Part shown: positions 1 to 8,763 of the stretch, piece after piece | Numbering within the stretch: the stretch's first letter is position 1 | Layout of the letters: each line of letters opens with the position of its first letter | NCBI RefSeq assembly: GCF_001939065.1 | Contig: NZ_MPSZ01000001.1 | Location: forward strand, 1-64,000 | Direction: 5' to 3' | Source: Exiguobacterium indicum HHS 31 | GTDB lineage: Bacteria > Bacillota > Bacilli > Exiguobacteriales > Exiguobacteriaceae | Length of the DNA stretch: 64,000 nt | The notes under the pieces: generated by a model | Told to the model about the DNA's origin: nothing | What the model saw: the letters and a program-made list of their open reading frames with translations, nothing else | Databases searched by the model: none | Position numbers and translations under genes: made by a program

Positions 1-26
1 CGAACATAATGTTAAGATAATAAATG

Positions 27-142
<116 letters not shown>

Positions 143-148
143 GATCGT

Positions 149-223
149 TCCGCAATAGCTCAGCGGTAGAGCAACCGGCTGTTAACCGGTAGGTCGTAGG
201 TTCAAATCCTACTTGCGGAGCCA
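149..223 (+). tRNA. tRNA-Asn (GTT)
   Basis: Cloverleaf with acceptor TCCGCAA/TTGCGGA, anticodon GTT in a CTGTTAA loop and a GGTTCAAATCC T arm. The 3' CCA is encoded. First tRNA after the 5S gene. Confidence 0.96.
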
Positions 224-249
224 TTTATTACTTCTTCACCACGTACAAT

Positions 250-340
250 GGAGAGCTGTCCGAGTGGCCGAAGGAGCACGATTGGAAATCGTGTAGGCGT
301 CAAAAGCGTCTCAAGGGTTCGAATCCCTTGCTCTCCGCCA
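250..340 (+). tRNA. tRNA-Ser (GGA)
   Basis: Acceptor GGAGAGC/GCTCTCC, anticodon GGA and a long variable arm (GGCGTCAAAAGCGTC) that marks a class II serine tRNA. CCA is encoded. Confidence 0.96.
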
Positions 341-361
341 TCATCACTTTCAATTTATTAT

Positions 362-436
362 GGCCCGTTGGTCAAGCGGTTAAGACACCGCCCTTTCACG
401 GCGGTAACACGGGTTCGAATCCCGTACGGGTCACCA
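362..436 (+). tRNA. tRNA-Glu (TTC)
   Basis: Acceptor GGCCCGT/ACGGGTC, anticodon TTC between CCGCC and GGCGG stem halves, T arm GGTTCGAATCC. CCA is encoded. Confidence 0.96.
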
Positions 437-446
437 TTTATAGCGT

Positions 447-520
<74 letters not shown>

Positions 521-528
521 TTACATAC

Positions 529-604
529 GGTCCTGTGGTGTAGCGGTTAACATGCCTGCCTGTCACGCAGGAGATCGCGGGTTCGAATCCCGTCAGGACC
601 GCCA
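529..604 (+). tRNA. tRNA-Asp (GTC)
   Basis: Acceptor GGTCCTG/CAGGACC, anticodon GTC in CTGTCAC, T arm GGTTCGAATCC, CCA encoded. Confidence 0.96.
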
Positions 605-611
605 TTGTTAA

Positions 612-687
612 GGCTTTGTAGCTCAGTTGGTAGAGCAAAGGACTGAAAATCCTTGTGTCGGCGGTTCGATTCCGTCCAAAGCCACCA
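612..687 (+). tRNA. tRNA-Phe (GAA)
   Basis: Acceptor GGCTTTG/CAAAGCC, anticodon GAA in CTGAAAA, CCA encoded. Confidence 0.96.
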
Positions 688-718
688 TCTTTATTAACAA
701 CATGATTTTCCCATTTGT

Positions 719-802
719 GGGGGGGTAGCGAAGTGGCTAAACGCGGCGGACTGTAAATCCGCTCCCTCGGGTTCGGCGGTTCGAATCCGCCCCCCCCCAC
801 CA
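719..802 (+). tRNA. tRNA-Tyr (GTA)
   Basis: Anticodon GTA with a class II long variable arm. The acceptor stem is seven consecutive G-C pairs (7 G against 7 C), an unusually GC-only stem. CCA follows discriminator A799. Confidence 0.93.
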
Positions 803-806
803 CCAT

Positions 807-877
807 AGGGGCATAGTTTAGCGGTAGAACTACGGTCTCCAAAACCGTCAGCGCGGGTTCGATTCCTGCTGCCCCTG
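807..877 (+). tRNA. tRNA-Trp (CCA)
   Basis: Acceptor AGGGGCA/TGCCCCT, anticodon CCA in TCTCCAAAA, discriminator G. The 3' CCA tail is not encoded. Confidence 0.95.
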
Positions 878-885
878 TTTACCAT

Positions 886-959
886 GGCGATTGTGGCGAA
901 GTGGTTAACGCACCGGATTGTGATTCCGGCATTCGTGGGTTCAATTCCCATCAGTCGCC
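886..959 (+). tRNA. tRNA-His (GTG)
   Basis: Anticodon GTG. An extra 5' G (position -1) can pair with C73, the histidine identity feature. Acceptor GCGATTG/CAGTCGC. CCA is not encoded. Confidence 0.94.
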
Positions 960-969
960 CTCTTATTAT

Positions 970-1041
970 TGGGCTGTAGCCAAGTGGTAAGGCACTGGAT
1001 TTTGATTCCAGCACGCGAAGGTTCGATCCCTTCCAGCCCAG
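970..1041 (+). tRNA. tRNA-Gln (TTG)
   Basis: Acceptor TGGGCTG/CAGCCCA, anticodon TTG in ATTTTGATT, discriminator G. CCA is not encoded. Confidence 0.95.
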
Positions 1042-1049
1042 CTTTTCAA

Positions 1050-1124
1050 GCGGAAGTAGTTCAGTGGTAGAATACGACCTTGCCAAGGTCGGGGTCGCGG
1101 GTTCGAATCCCGTCTTCCGCTCCA
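1050..1124 (+). tRNA. tRNA-Gly (GCC)
   Basis: Acceptor GCGGAAG/CTTCCGC, anticodon GCC in TTGCCAA, CCA encoded. Confidence 0.96.
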
Positions 1125-1130
1125 ATGAGT

Positions 1131-1204
1131 GGCGCCATAGCCAAGTGGTAAGGCAGAGGACTGCAACTCCTTTATCGTCAGTTCGATTCTGACTGGCGCC
1201 TCCA
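1131..1204 (+). tRNA. tRNA-Cys (GCA)
   Basis: Acceptor GGCGCCA/TGGCGCC, anticodon GCA in CTGCAAC, CCA encoded. Confidence 0.96.
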
Positions 1205-1240
1205 ACTATTTCTCAATTAAATAGTTTTGCAAGAGATTGT

Positions 1241-1321
1241 GCCGGTGTGGCGGAACTGGTAGACGCGCACGACTCAAAATCGTGTTCCTTTGGAGTGTCG
1301 GTTCGATTCCGACCACCGGTA
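1241..1321 (+). tRNA. tRNA-Leu (CAA)
   Basis: Class II tRNA with D-arm TGGCGGAACTGGTAGACGCG typical of leucine tRNAs, anticodon CAA between CACGA and TCGTG, variable arm and T arm GGTTCGATTCC. CCA is not encoded. Confidence 0.94.
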
Positions 1322-1325
1322 TCTT

Positions 1326-1396
1326 GCGGGTGTAGTTTAATGGTAAAACCTCAGCCTTCCAAGCTGATGACGAGGGTTCGATTCCCTTCACCCGCT
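1326..1396 (+). tRNA. tRNA-Gly (TCC), copy 1
   Basis: Acceptor GCGGGTG/CACCCGC, anticodon TCC in CTTCCAA, no encoded CCA. The 71-nt sequence is identical to the next tRNA gene, so this is a tandem duplication. Confidence 0.95.
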
Positions 1397-1434
1397 TTAT
1401 ACTTTTTACACAATCTGATGTTTCACCTGATCAT

Positions 1435-1505
1435 GCGGGTGTAGTTTAATGGTAAAACCTCAGCCTTCCAAGCTGATGACGAGGGTTCGATTCCCTTCAC
1501 CCGCT
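1435..1505 (+). tRNA. tRNA-Gly (TCC), copy 2
   Basis: Exact copy of the tRNA-Gly(TCC) at 1326-1396, separated by 38 bp. It is the last tRNA of the cluster and lies immediately before the operon terminator. Confidence 0.95.
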
Positions 1506-1509
1506 TACC

Positions 1510-1554
1510 AAAAAAGAGCAATGTGTCGTTTTCGCTGACACCTTGCTCTTTTTG
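1510..1554 (+). terminator. Terminator of the rrn/tRNA operon
   Basis: Strong inverted repeat: AAAAAGAGCAATGTGTC pairs with GACACCTTGCTCTTTTT across a short loop and ends in a T tract. It closes the 5S/tRNA transcript before queG. Confidence 0.9.
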
Positions 1555-1591
1555 TTTAGGAATGGGATTTTAACGAGGAAAGGAGTAGATC

Positions 1592-2755
1592 GTGATGGAT
1601 GGTGTACAATTGAAATTAGCTTTACAAGAGTACGCAGCAGAGATTGGGATCGATGAATTGAAGGTGACGACGGCTGATCCATTTCTTGTATTAAAACGTC
1701 GCTTGCAAGCGCAACAAGAAAAAGGATTCGCTTCTGGTTTTGAAGAACCCGATCTCGATCTTCGAACGACACCGTCTCTACTCGTTGAAGATGCCGCTTC
1801 GATCATTGCCATTGCGGTCGCGTATCCAAGTACTCTCAAAAATGCGCCTCGTGGTAAGGAAGGGGAGCGACGAGGAATCTTTTGTCGATCGTCCTGGGGA
1901 CTCGATTATCACCAGGCGTTGCGCCAACGTTTGACGTTACTTGAAGAAAAAATTCAAGAATTGAGTCCAGGTGCAAGGACGCGCTCGATGGTCGATACAG
2001 GAGAACTCGTCGATCGTGCAGTAGCAGAACGAGCAGGTATCGGATTCAGTGGGAAAAACTGCTCGATCATCAGTGAGGAGCACGGATCCTATCTCTATCT
2101 TGGTGAACTGATTACAGATATCGTCCTACCGCCGGATCAGCCAGTCGAAGAATTATGCGGGACATGCAATAAGTGTATCGACGCTTGTCCAACGGATGCG
2201 CTTGTTGAACCTGGTGTCATCGACGCTAAACGATGCATCTCGTTTTTGACGCAGACGAAAACATTACTACCAGAACCATTCCGAATGGCGCTTGGGAACC
2301 GTCTATACGGTTGTGATACGTGTCAGCAAGTATGTCCGTATAACCGGAAGAAAAATGCGACACATCACGCTGAACTGCAGCCGGATCCAGAACAAGTCAA
2401 ACCGCTCTTAGTTCCACTCTTATCCATGAGTAACCGTGAGTTCAAGAGCCGGTTCGGTACGTTGTCTGGCGCATGGCGTGGAAAGAAGCCGATTCAGCGT
2501 AATGCGATTTGTGCGCTCGTCCATTATCGAGATAAGAGTGCGATTGAAGCGTTACGGTTAATGACGGAAAACGATGCCCGTGAAGACATGCGGGCACTTG
2601 CACTCTGGGCAGTCGGTCGGATTGGCGGAATTGATGAGAAGTCGTACATCGAATCACGTCTTTTAGCCGATATTGCAGTAGATGTGCAAACCGAAGGACA
2701 ACGATTACTTGAGGAGTGGGGGGAAGCAGATGCCATTTCAACAGCTCACTTATGA
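1592..2755 (+). CDS. queG: Epoxyqueuosine reductase QueG
   Basis: Reduces epoxyqueuosine to queuosine in tRNA, the last step of queuosine synthesis; it needs cobalamin and two [4Fe-4S] clusters. The 387-residue protein has the N-terminal QueG fold, then two ferredoxin-like cysteine groups, CGTCNKCIDACP near residue 189 and CDTCQQVCPYN near residue 241. A C-terminal HEAT-like region follows (about 290-380). This length and domain order are normal for the family. The first start is GTG at 1592 with GAAAGGAG seven bases upstream; an ATG follows at 1595 and either could be used. The 3' end overlaps the alkyltransferase gene by 26 bp, which suggests translational coupling. Confidence 0.93.
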   Translation: MMDGVQLKLALQEYAAEIGIDELKVTTADPFLVLKRRLQAQQEKGFASGFEEPDLDLRTTPSLLVEDAASIIAIAVAYPSTLKNAPRGKEGERRGIFCRSSWGLDYHQALRQRLTLLEEKIQELSPGARTRSMVDTGELVDRAVAERAGIGFSGKNCSIISEEHGSYLYLGELITDIVLPPDQPVEELCGTCNKCIDACPTDALVEPGVIDAKRCISFLTQTKTLLPEPFRMALGNRLYGCDTCQQVCPYNRKKNATHHAELQPDPEQVKPLLVPLLSMSNREFKSRFGTLSGAWRGKKPIQRNAICALVHYRDKSAIEALRLMTENDAREDMRALALWAVGRIGGIDEKSYIESRLLADIAVDVQTEGQRLLEEWGEADAISTAHL

Positions 2756-3209
2756 ATTTGGTACATTGCTCGTCGCATGGGAAAAAGAGCACATCGTGTA
2801 TCTTGATTTTGGATTGAATGAAGAGCGTGCTCGAACCTATTTGCAAGAAGAAACCGACGACGGTGAATTACCGAAAGCTTGGCGCATGGCGTTTGATCGT
2901 TACGCAGTAGGCGATCGACAAGCGCTTGATGCACTTCCTTGTCAGTTGCGTGTCACACCATTTGCAGAGCAAGTATTGCACGCTTTACGAACCGTTCCGT
3001 TTGGTCAAACGATCAGTTACGGTGAACTGGCTCGAATAATTGGGAAACCAAAGGCAGCACGAGCTGTTGGCGGTGCCTTGAACCGGAATCCGATCGCGCT
3101 AATTTATCCGTGTCACCGTGTCATCGGGGCGACTGGTAAACTGACGGGTTTTGCAAGTGGGATTGCCCATAAAGAAGCGCTTTTAGCGCATGAGATAGGA
3201 GAGAATTAA
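2730..3209 (+). CDS. ogt: Methylated-DNA--protein-cysteine methyltransferase
   Basis: Suicide DNA repair protein that moves the alkyl group from O6-alkylguanine to its own cysteine. The active-site motif IYPCHRVIG lies around residue 127 of 159, and the DNA-binding helix region upstream (GQTISYGELARIIGKPKAARAVG) is typical of the Ogt/AdaB C-terminal domain. I start it at ATG 2730, preceded by GGGGGAA inside the queG 3' end; the upstream extension in the same frame has no ribosome site. It lacks an AdaA-type regulatory domain. It sits between queG and trmL in what looks like one transcript. Confidence 0.92.
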   Translation: MPFQQLTYEFGTLLVAWEKEHIVYLDFGLNEERARTYLQEETDDGELPKAWRMAFDRYAVGDRQALDALPCQLRVTPFAEQVLHALRTVPFGQTISYGELARIIGKPKAARAVGGALNRNPIALIYPCHRVIGATGKLTGFASGIAHKEALLAHEIGEN

Positions 3210-3212
3210 ACC

Positions 3213-3686
3213 ATGGCTATTCATGTCGTTATGTATCAACCGGAGATTCCTCAAAACACAGGAAATATTTCACGAACATGTGCAGCGACGCATTCCGTCC
3301 TTCACTTGATCCGACCGCTCGGCTTCTCGACGGACGATAAGCAGCTTAAACGTGCGGGTCTCGATTACTGGGAATTCGTCGATGTCCGTTATCATGATTC
3401 GTTAGAAGAACTGTGGGAGAAGCATCCGGAGGGGATTTTCTACTATATTACGAAATATGGAGAACAGTACCCGAGCCAGATCGACTTATCGGACGTCGAA
3501 CAGGATTATTTCTTTGTCTTTGGTCGGGAAACAAAAGGATTGCCGCTTGAAGTCATCGATGCGAACGCGGAGCGTTGTATCCGTCTACCTCAATCGAACC
3601 TCGTTCGTTCACTGAACGTCTCGAACACGGCAGCGATCATCGTCTATGAAGCATTGCGTCAGCAAGGATATGCAGGTCTTCTATAA
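3213..3686 (+). CDS. trmL: tRNA (cytidine(34)-2'-O)-methyltransferase TrmL
   Basis: SPOUT-class methyltransferase that 2'-O-methylates the wobble base of tRNA-Leu isoacceptors; older annotations call it CspR. The 157-residue protein has the family's N-terminal YQPEIPQNTGNISRTCA, the FFVFGRETKGLP core near residue 108 and the knot segment IRLPQSNLVRSLNVSNTAAI near residue 127. AGGAG stands 11 bases before the ATG. It starts 3 bp after the alkyltransferase stop and is followed by a terminator. Its neighbour queG also modifies tRNA at position 34, which makes a shared theme plausible. Confidence 0.93.
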   Translation: MAIHVVMYQPEIPQNTGNISRTCAATHSVLHLIRPLGFSTDDKQLKRAGLDYWEFVDVRYHDSLEELWEKHPEGIFYYITKYGEQYPSQIDLSDVEQDYFFVFGRETKGLPLEVIDANAERCIRLPQSNLVRSLNVSNTAAIIVYEALRQQGYAGLL

Positions 3687-3689
3687 AGC

Positions 3690-3722
3690 AAAAGCTCCAT
3701 CCTGATTCAGGAGGGAGCTTTT
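3690..3722. terminator. Bidirectional terminator between trmL and a small minus-strand gene
   Basis: AAAAGCTCC pairs with GGAGCTTTT across the loop ATCCTGATTCAGGAG. T or A tracts on both sides let it work for trmL (+) and for the convergent 30-codon gene at 3728-3820 (-). Confidence 0.85.
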
Positions 3723-3727
3723 ATGAA

Positions 3728-3820
3728 TTATTCGTTACCTTCAGGTTTTTTGTTGTAGCCTGCAGTGAAGATTGCTGTCAAAAACGCAAGACTTACGCCG
3801 ACCATTAAGATAAATGCCAT
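3728..3820 (-). CDS. 30-residue single-span membrane peptide
   Basis: I do not recognise a family. The frame encodes 30 residues: a hydrophobic stretch (MAFILMVGVSLAFLTAIFTA) followed by a short charged tail (GYNKKPEGNE), the look of a one-helix membrane protein. It has a good ribosome site (GAAGGGGG, seven to eight bases before ATG) and a terminator just after its stop, both arguing for a real gene. It is convergent with trmL and divergent from the membrane protein gene at 3925. Below the usual size cutoff, so automatic annotation may miss it. Function unknown. Confidence 0.68.
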   Translation of the reverse strand: MAFILMVGVSLAFLTAIFTAGYNKKPEGNE

Positions 3821-3924
3821 TTTTGTTTCCCCCTTCAGTCTCTTGAACCGATATAATCTATTATAGTATACCTGTAAGTGAAATTGTGTGCTACATATGA
3901 ATTTTCTATGAATGGAGACTCCAC

Positions 3925-4491
3925 ATGCGTACGAATGTTTACCTGTTAAGTTATGCCCCGCTGATCAGCATCTTGTTATTTAGTACATCCCTTGCAATTG
4001 CAACGACGGAACTCGCATTACATTGGCTCGATCAAGTTGGTGTGTACGATGAACTACTGCAACTCTTGACGGCGCGCGATACGAAGCTCGTCGTTTGGCT
4101 CGGCTTTTTGATCGTCTATTTCATGATCTTCAGTTCATTGAAGTTATTATCGGATACGATCAATCAACTCGGTTTCGCCTTTTTCATCAAGGAACAAGAG
4201 GGGACGACACTCGGCATGTTACGTCCGGGTAGTATTCTGTTACTTATCGGAGGTTGTGTCAGCTTTGCCTTCATGACGTCCTTCTTGCACGTCGGAATCG
4301 TGTTGCTTGCGTCCTTCCTCATCTATTTTATCTTTTATACAGTACAAATCAGTAAGATGACGAGTGCGGCAGGAGCCGTCGGATTGATCATCTTCTCCTT
4401 CTTAGCCTGGGGCGTTCTACTTGCTGGTCTATCATGGGTCGGTTTGACTTTATTTAATTCCTTCGGGGAAGCAATTTTATTTCCAAGTTGA
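3925..4491 (+). CDS. Multi-span membrane protein, possibly YufK/DUF5366-like
   Basis: A 188-residue hydrophobic protein with about five predicted membrane segments (roughly 8-28, 55-75, 98-120, 122-142 and 152-175) and one soluble loop around residues 30-50. The sequence resembles the DUF5366/YufK group of Bacillales membrane proteins, but I rely on overall look and not on a motif, so the family name is tentative. No enzymatic residues stand out. GGAG lies seven bases before the ATG. It is convergent with the penicillin-binding protein gene, with only 1 bp between the stops and no terminator hairpin between them. Confidence 0.75.
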   Translation: MRTNVYLLSYAPLISILLFSTSLAIATTELALHWLDQVGVYDELLQLLTARDTKLVVWLGFLIVYFMIFSSLKLLSDTINQLGFAFFIKEQEGTTLGMLRPGSILLLIGGCVSFAFMTSFLHVGIVLLASFLIYFIFYTVQISKMTSAAGAVGLIIFSFLAWGVLLAGLSWVGLTLFNSFGEAILFPS

Positions 4492-4492
4492 C

Positions 4493-6268
4493 TCAAGGGC
4501 GTAAAATCGTTGCCCACGTCTTAACCTGTAGCGTTGCATTCGCTTCGACAGGGAAAGGACGCGGGCGATCTGCCCCTAGCCAAATCCCTCCGATATGTTG
4601 ATTTTTGATGCCAACGAACCACATATCCTTATTGTCGTTCGTTGTTCCTGTTTTTCCTCCAATATAACGAGCAGAGGAGTCAAATCCTTTGCGTCCCGTT
4701 CCATACGTCATGACATTTTTCAAACCAGCCCGTAATTCCCGGTTCGTCTGACTGGACCAAATCCGTTGTTCCTTTTCTTGTGGTCGTTCGACCGTTCCAT
4801 TCTTAAGCGTAATACTTTTAATCATCGACGCCGGTCGATAGAGTCCATCATTAACGAATACGGTATAGGCATTTGTCAGTTCATATGGACTGATCCCGTA
4901 CTGTAAACCGCCTAGAGCACTCGTAAACGCATCATCTTCCCGTGTCCATTGACTGAACTGAAACGGACGGATGGACTTCAATCCTTCCCGGAAGGAGACC
5001 GCGAACGCGCGAATCGCTGGTGTATTGTAGGAATAGGCAATTGCGTCGGCAATCGTCACTCGTCCAAGGATTCGATTCCCACTATTTGAAGGGCAGTATC
5101 CACCGATACAGACTGGACTACCGTCTAGCGTACTGGACAATCGGGCTTTCGTCTTCTCGAGATAAGGACCGTAGACAAGTAACGGTTTGATGGCTGAACC
5201 AGGCTGTCGGTAGGATTGTACAGCCCGGTTGAATTGACCAGTCAATTCGGATTTATAGCCGACAAGAGCGGTGACTCCGTGTGTTTGTCCGTCGATGCCA
5301 ACATAAGCACCCTCAATCGGGTTGGGTAGATTGCGAAGAGCTTCTTTAGCCCGTCGTTGTTCTGCCGAGTCGAGATATGTCGAGATGACCGCCCCTTGTT
5401 GATGCAGATATTCTGCAGCACGCTTCTCACTCCAACCTTTTTTTTGAGCGGTCATCCGAACAGCAGCCTGAACGGTGGCATCGATATAGTCCGGATAAGG
5501 AATACGCGGTTTATAGGAGCGAGGCGACACACGAGAAATAGCAAAATCTTTCGTCAGTACACGATCACGTATTAACGCTTGAACGATTCGTTGCTGGCGC
5601 TTTTTTGTATTTTCAGGAAAACGTAGCGGGTCATAAAGAGAAGGATTATTCGGAATCGCTGTCAAAAAGCTGACTTCTGACCAATTCAACTCGCGTGCCG
5701 GCTTATTGAAATACGATTTTGCGGCAAGTTCGATGCCATAAATATTATTCGCGAAATAGGCTTGATTGACATAAGCCGTTATCAAATCTTTTTTTGAGTA
5801 TTTCTGTTCTAAAGAGATTGCAATTAGTAGCTCTTTTATTTTTCTAGTATATGTTTTTTCGTTTGACAGATACGTCATTCTTGCTAGTTGTTGTGTGATC
5901 GTACTGCCACCTTGCGACTTGGAATCCGACTGGTTTTTTGTGAACGCACGCAAGATTCCCGTGATGTCATATCCGTCATGTTGATAAAATCGTTGATCTT
6001 CGATTGCCACAAACGCTTGCTCGACTTTTTTAGGCAATGTTTGAGGCGTCAAGTCATCCCGCCGTAACCCGTCATAGAGCTCAACACGTTTATTTTCATA
6101 CGTGACAGTAATCGGTTGGTAGGAGGTCAATGGATGTCGTGTTGTCTGTTCATCGGCCCAGAAAAAAAGTGTACGTGCTGTTTTCAACTCATCTTTTATT
6201 GAAAATAAGGAAAATAGAAGCATCGTCGCAAGCCCAAGTAAGACAAGATATCCTGTAGTAATTCGCAT
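4493..6268 (-). CDS. Class A penicillin-binding protein (transglycosylase/transpeptidase)
   Basis: Bifunctional cell-wall synthase that polymerises glycan strands and crosslinks peptides outside the membrane. An N-terminal membrane anchor (about residues 7-25) is followed by a GT51 transglycosylase domain (EDQRFYQHDGYD near residue 88, GGSTITQQLAR near residue 120). The transpeptidase domain has SXXK as SAIK, SXN as SYN and KTGT as GGKTGTTND. At 591 residues it is compact and has no long C-terminal extension. I chose the ATG at 6268 because GAAAGGAG stands seven bases upstream; a TTG 15 bases earlier overlaps that site. Which class A paralogue it corresponds to cannot be told from sequence alone. 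Confidence 0.92.
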   Translation of the reverse strand: MRITTGYLVLLGLATMLLFSLFSIKDELKTARTLFFWADEQTTRHPLTSYQPITVTYENKRVELYDGLRRDDLTPQTLPKKVEQAFVAIEDQRFYQHDGYDITGILRAFTKNQSDSKSQGGSTITQQLARMTYLSNEKTYTRKIKELLIAISLEQKYSKKDLITAYVNQAYFANNIYGIELAAKSYFNKPARELNWSEVSFLTAIPNNPSLYDPLRFPENTKKRQQRIVQALIRDRVLTKDFAISRVSPRSYKPRIPYPDYIDATVQAAVRMTAQKKGWSEKRAAEYLHQQGAVISTYLDSAEQRRAKEALRNLPNPIEGAYVGIDGQTHGVTALVGYKSELTGQFNRAVQSYRQPGSAIKPLLVYGPYLEKTKARLSSTLDGSPVCIGGYCPSNSGNRILGRVTIADAIAYSYNTPAIRAFAVSFREGLKSIRPFQFSQWTREDDAFTSALGGLQYGISPYELTNAYTVFVNDGLYRPASMIKSITLKNGTVERPQEKEQRIWSSQTNRELRAGLKNVMTYGTGRKGFDSSARYIGGKTGTTNDNKDMWFVGIKNQHIGGIWLGADRPRPFPVEANATLQVKTWATILRP

Positions 6269-6474
6269 GAGAACTCCTTTCAAAAAGCCATTTCATTCCT
6301 ATTATCGGTCTTTTATGGAGAAATCAGTAGATTTTTTTTCGATTTTTGTATTTTAATAAACCTATTTGCAGGAATGTTATATTAAAAAGAGAAAAGATTG
6401 GGTATATAGAAGTATCTGTGGATTTTTTGAAAGTGGTTAGGTCTGAAAAAAAGAGCATAAATGGAGGGGACGAA

Positions 6475-7635
6475 ATGGCTAAAAAGAATGTCGTTGCGAT
6501 GTTACTTGCAGGCGGAGAAGGGAAACGTCTGGGAGCTTTGACGAAACATACTGCAAAACCAGCTGTCGCATTTGGAGGAAAGTATCGGATCATTGATTTC
6601 CCATTATCGAACTGCACGAATTCAGGAATCGATACAGTCGGTGTATTGACGCAATATGAACCACTTGAATTAAATCGTTATCTCGGCATCGGGAGTGCGT
6701 GGGATTTAGATCGACGGAACGGTGGTTTAACGATTCTACCTCCTTATCAAGCGCAGAACGGAAAGAACTGGTATGAAGGAACGGCGAATGCCATTTATCG
6801 CAATATGAGTTATATCAATCAATTCGACCCTGACTATGTACTCGTCCTATCAGGCGACCATATCTACAAAATGGATTATGAACAAATGATTGAAGAGCAC
6901 CGACTTGGTGGAGCTGATGTCACGATTTCCGTACGTGAAGTGCCATGGGAAGAAGCACCACGGTTCGGAATCCTGAATACAGACGATGACCTCCGAATCA
7001 ATGAATTCGAAGAAAAGCCTGAGAATCCGAAATCAAATCTCGCATCGATGGGGATTTACGTCTTTAACTGGGATGTATTGAAGCGTCATTTGATTCAAGA
7101 TGCAGGGGATGCGGAATCAAGCTTCGACTTCGGTAAGAACATCATTCCGAACATGCTCTTTGAAAATTTGAACATCCGTGCGTATAAATTCAAAGGGTAC
7201 TGGAAAGATGTCGGAACGATTCAATCCCTTTGGGAAGCGAATATGGACTTATTGACGGCAGAACCAGAATTTGATTTATATGATCCTTCTTGGAAAGTCT
7301 ATTCGGTCAACCCAAATCAGCAACCACAATATATCGGGAATGCTGCGACAGTCGAGACATCGATCATCAACGAAGGATGCCACATCGAAGGAGAAATCAA
7401 TCATTCGGTTCTCTTCTATGGTGTCGATGTAGCAGAAGGATCACTCGTCAAAGACTCGGTCATCTTCCCGAACGTCAAAATCGGACGAGACGTCACGATT
7501 CACCGGGCGATCTTAGCAGATGGCGTGATCGTAGAAGATGGTGCAACGATTGGTTCTCCAGACGGAGAAGTTTTCGTCATCGAAGCAGACAGCATCGTCA
7601 AGAAGAACGAAGTCATCAAAGAAGCGATTCAATAA
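6475..7635 (+). CDS. glgC: Glucose-1-phosphate adenylyltransferase, catalytic subunit GlgC
   Basis: Makes ADP-glucose from ATP and glucose-1-phosphate, the committed step of glycogen synthesis. The N-terminal signature [20 protein letters not shown] and the region [18 protein letters not shown] are intact, as is [12 protein letters not shown] left-handed beta-helix forms the C-terminal third. Length is 386 residues, normal for the family. Start at ATG 6475 is set by GGAGGGG seven bases upstream; upstream in-frame codons are not family-like. First gene of glgC-glgD-glgA-glgP, 13 bp before glgD. Confidence 0.96.
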   Translation: MAKKNVVAMLLAGGEGKRLGALTKHTAKPAVAFGGKYRIIDFPLSNCTNSGIDTVGVLTQYEPLELNRYLGIGSAWDLDRRNGGLTILPPYQAQNGKNWYEGTANAIYRNMSYINQFDPDYVLVLSGDHIYKMDYEQMIEEHRLGGADVTISVREVPWEEAPRFGILNTDDDLRINEFEEKPENPKSNLASMGIYVFNWDVLKRHLIQDAGDAESSFDFGKNIIPNMLFENLNIRAYKFKGYWKDVGTIQSLWEANMDLLTAEPEFDLYDPSWKVYSVNPNQQPQYIGNAATVETSIINEGCHIEGEINHSVLFYGVDVAEGSLVKDSVIFPNVKIGRDVTIHRAILADGVIVEDGATIGSPDGEVFVIEADSIVKKNEVIKEAIQ

Positions 7636-7648
7636 GGGGGATATTCGG

Positions 7649-8749
7649 ATGAAGGTCGATTTATTAGGTGTCATCAATTTAAGCGGAGAAGAAGGCTTTT
7701 TCAAGGAATTGACGGAACATCGTAACTTAGCGGCAGTTCCATTTGCAGGACGTTATCGGTTGATCGATTTTACATTAACGAACATGGTACAAAACGATAT
7801 CGCGAACATCGGGATTTTTACGCTCGAGAAATATCGTGGCATGATGGACCATCTTGGATCGGGTAAAGAGTGGGATCTTGACCGTTCAAACGGTGGACTC
7901 TATATCTTCCCACCTGCATTGTCACAAGATGCGAACGAGTTCCGTGGAGATTTATCGAACTTCCATCTCCACCGTGACTTCTTCCTTCGCAGTAAGGAAA
8001 ACTATGTCGTCATTTCTGGTTCAAACATCTTATCCGCAGTAGATTATCGAGATGTGTTACGCGAACATAAAGAATCGAATGCGGACATCACGGTCGTCTA
8101 TACGAAGCGTGAGCTGCCTTGTAAATACTGCCGTCCGATCCGTTTTGGTGAACAGAATCGCGTGACAGCGATTGGATCACGCGGATTCCAGCCGACGGAT
8201 GAGACGTTCTACATGGAGACGGTCGTTCTATCGAAAAATCTCTTTGTTCGTTTAATTGATGAAGCGATTGCTCGTGGTGAGTACGATTTACTTCAGAGTA
8301 TCATTCGTTCGCAACTGAACCGTCTACACGTGCACGGTTATGAGTACAGTGGTACATCACAAGTCATTCACTCGCTTCGTTCATACTATCGTGAGAGCAT
8401 GCTGTTGCTTGAACAATGGGGAGCAATCAATGACTTCCAGCACGTCTATACGAAAATCAAGCATGAGCCACCGACACGTTATCTACCGGGTTCTGACATC
8501 AAGAATTCACTTGTCGCGAACGGCTGTAAATTAGAAGGAACGACGACGGACAGCATCTTGTTCCGTGGTGTCAAAGTCGGTAAACACGCTCGTGTCAAGA
8601 ATTCGATCATCATGCAAAAATCAGTCATTGAAGAGGGCGCGGTCGTTGAGTACGCGATTCTCGATAAAGAAGTCACCGTCAAACGCGGTCAAGTCATCCG
8701 CGGAACGGCAGAAGAACCAATCGTCATCAAAAAACAAACAATCGTTTAA
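7649..8749 (+). CDS. glgD: Glucose-1-phosphate adenylyltransferase, GlgD subunit
   Basis: Paralogue of GlgC that in Bacillus and Geobacillus pairs with it as the GlgD subunit and raises activity. The fold is the same ([14 protein letters not shown] near residue 31 and a C-terminal beta-helix with hexapeptide repeats). The nucleotide-binding loop GGxGxRL of GlgC is missing: the N-terminus reads [20 protein letters not shown]. That supports a regulatory, non-catalytic subunit. Length 366 residues. AAGGGGG lies 9 bases before ATG 7649. Next gene glgA starts 14 bp after the stop. Confidence 0.95.
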   Translation: MKVDLLGVINLSGEEGFFKELTEHRNLAAVPFAGRYRLIDFTLTNMVQNDIANIGIFTLEKYRGMMDHLGSGKEWDLDRSNGGLYIFPPALSQDANEFRGDLSNFHLHRDFFLRSKENYVVISGSNILSAVDYRDVLREHKESNADITVVYTKRELPCKYCRPIRFGEQNRVTAIGSRGFQPTDETFYMETVVLSKNLFVRLIDEAIARGEYDLLQSIIRSQLNRLHVHGYEYSGTSQVIHSLRSYYRESMLLLEQWGAINDFQHVYTKIKHEPPTRYLPGSDIKNSLVANGCKLEGTTTDSILFRGVKVGKHARVKNSIIMQKSVIEEGAVVEYAILDKEVTVKRGQVIRGTAEEPIVIKKQTIV

Positions 8750-8763
8750 AGGAGATGTCATTC

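Noticed and set aside
3821..3924. Possible riboswitch before the membrane protein gene at 3925
   Set aside because: The 104 bp are AT-rich and hold only the ribosome site of the minus-strand peptide and a plausible promoter; no hairpin set or known aptamer core was seen.
6346..6474. N-terminal extension of glgC by 43 codons
   Set aside because: It has no family similarity and the GGAGGGG site just before 6475 sets the start there.
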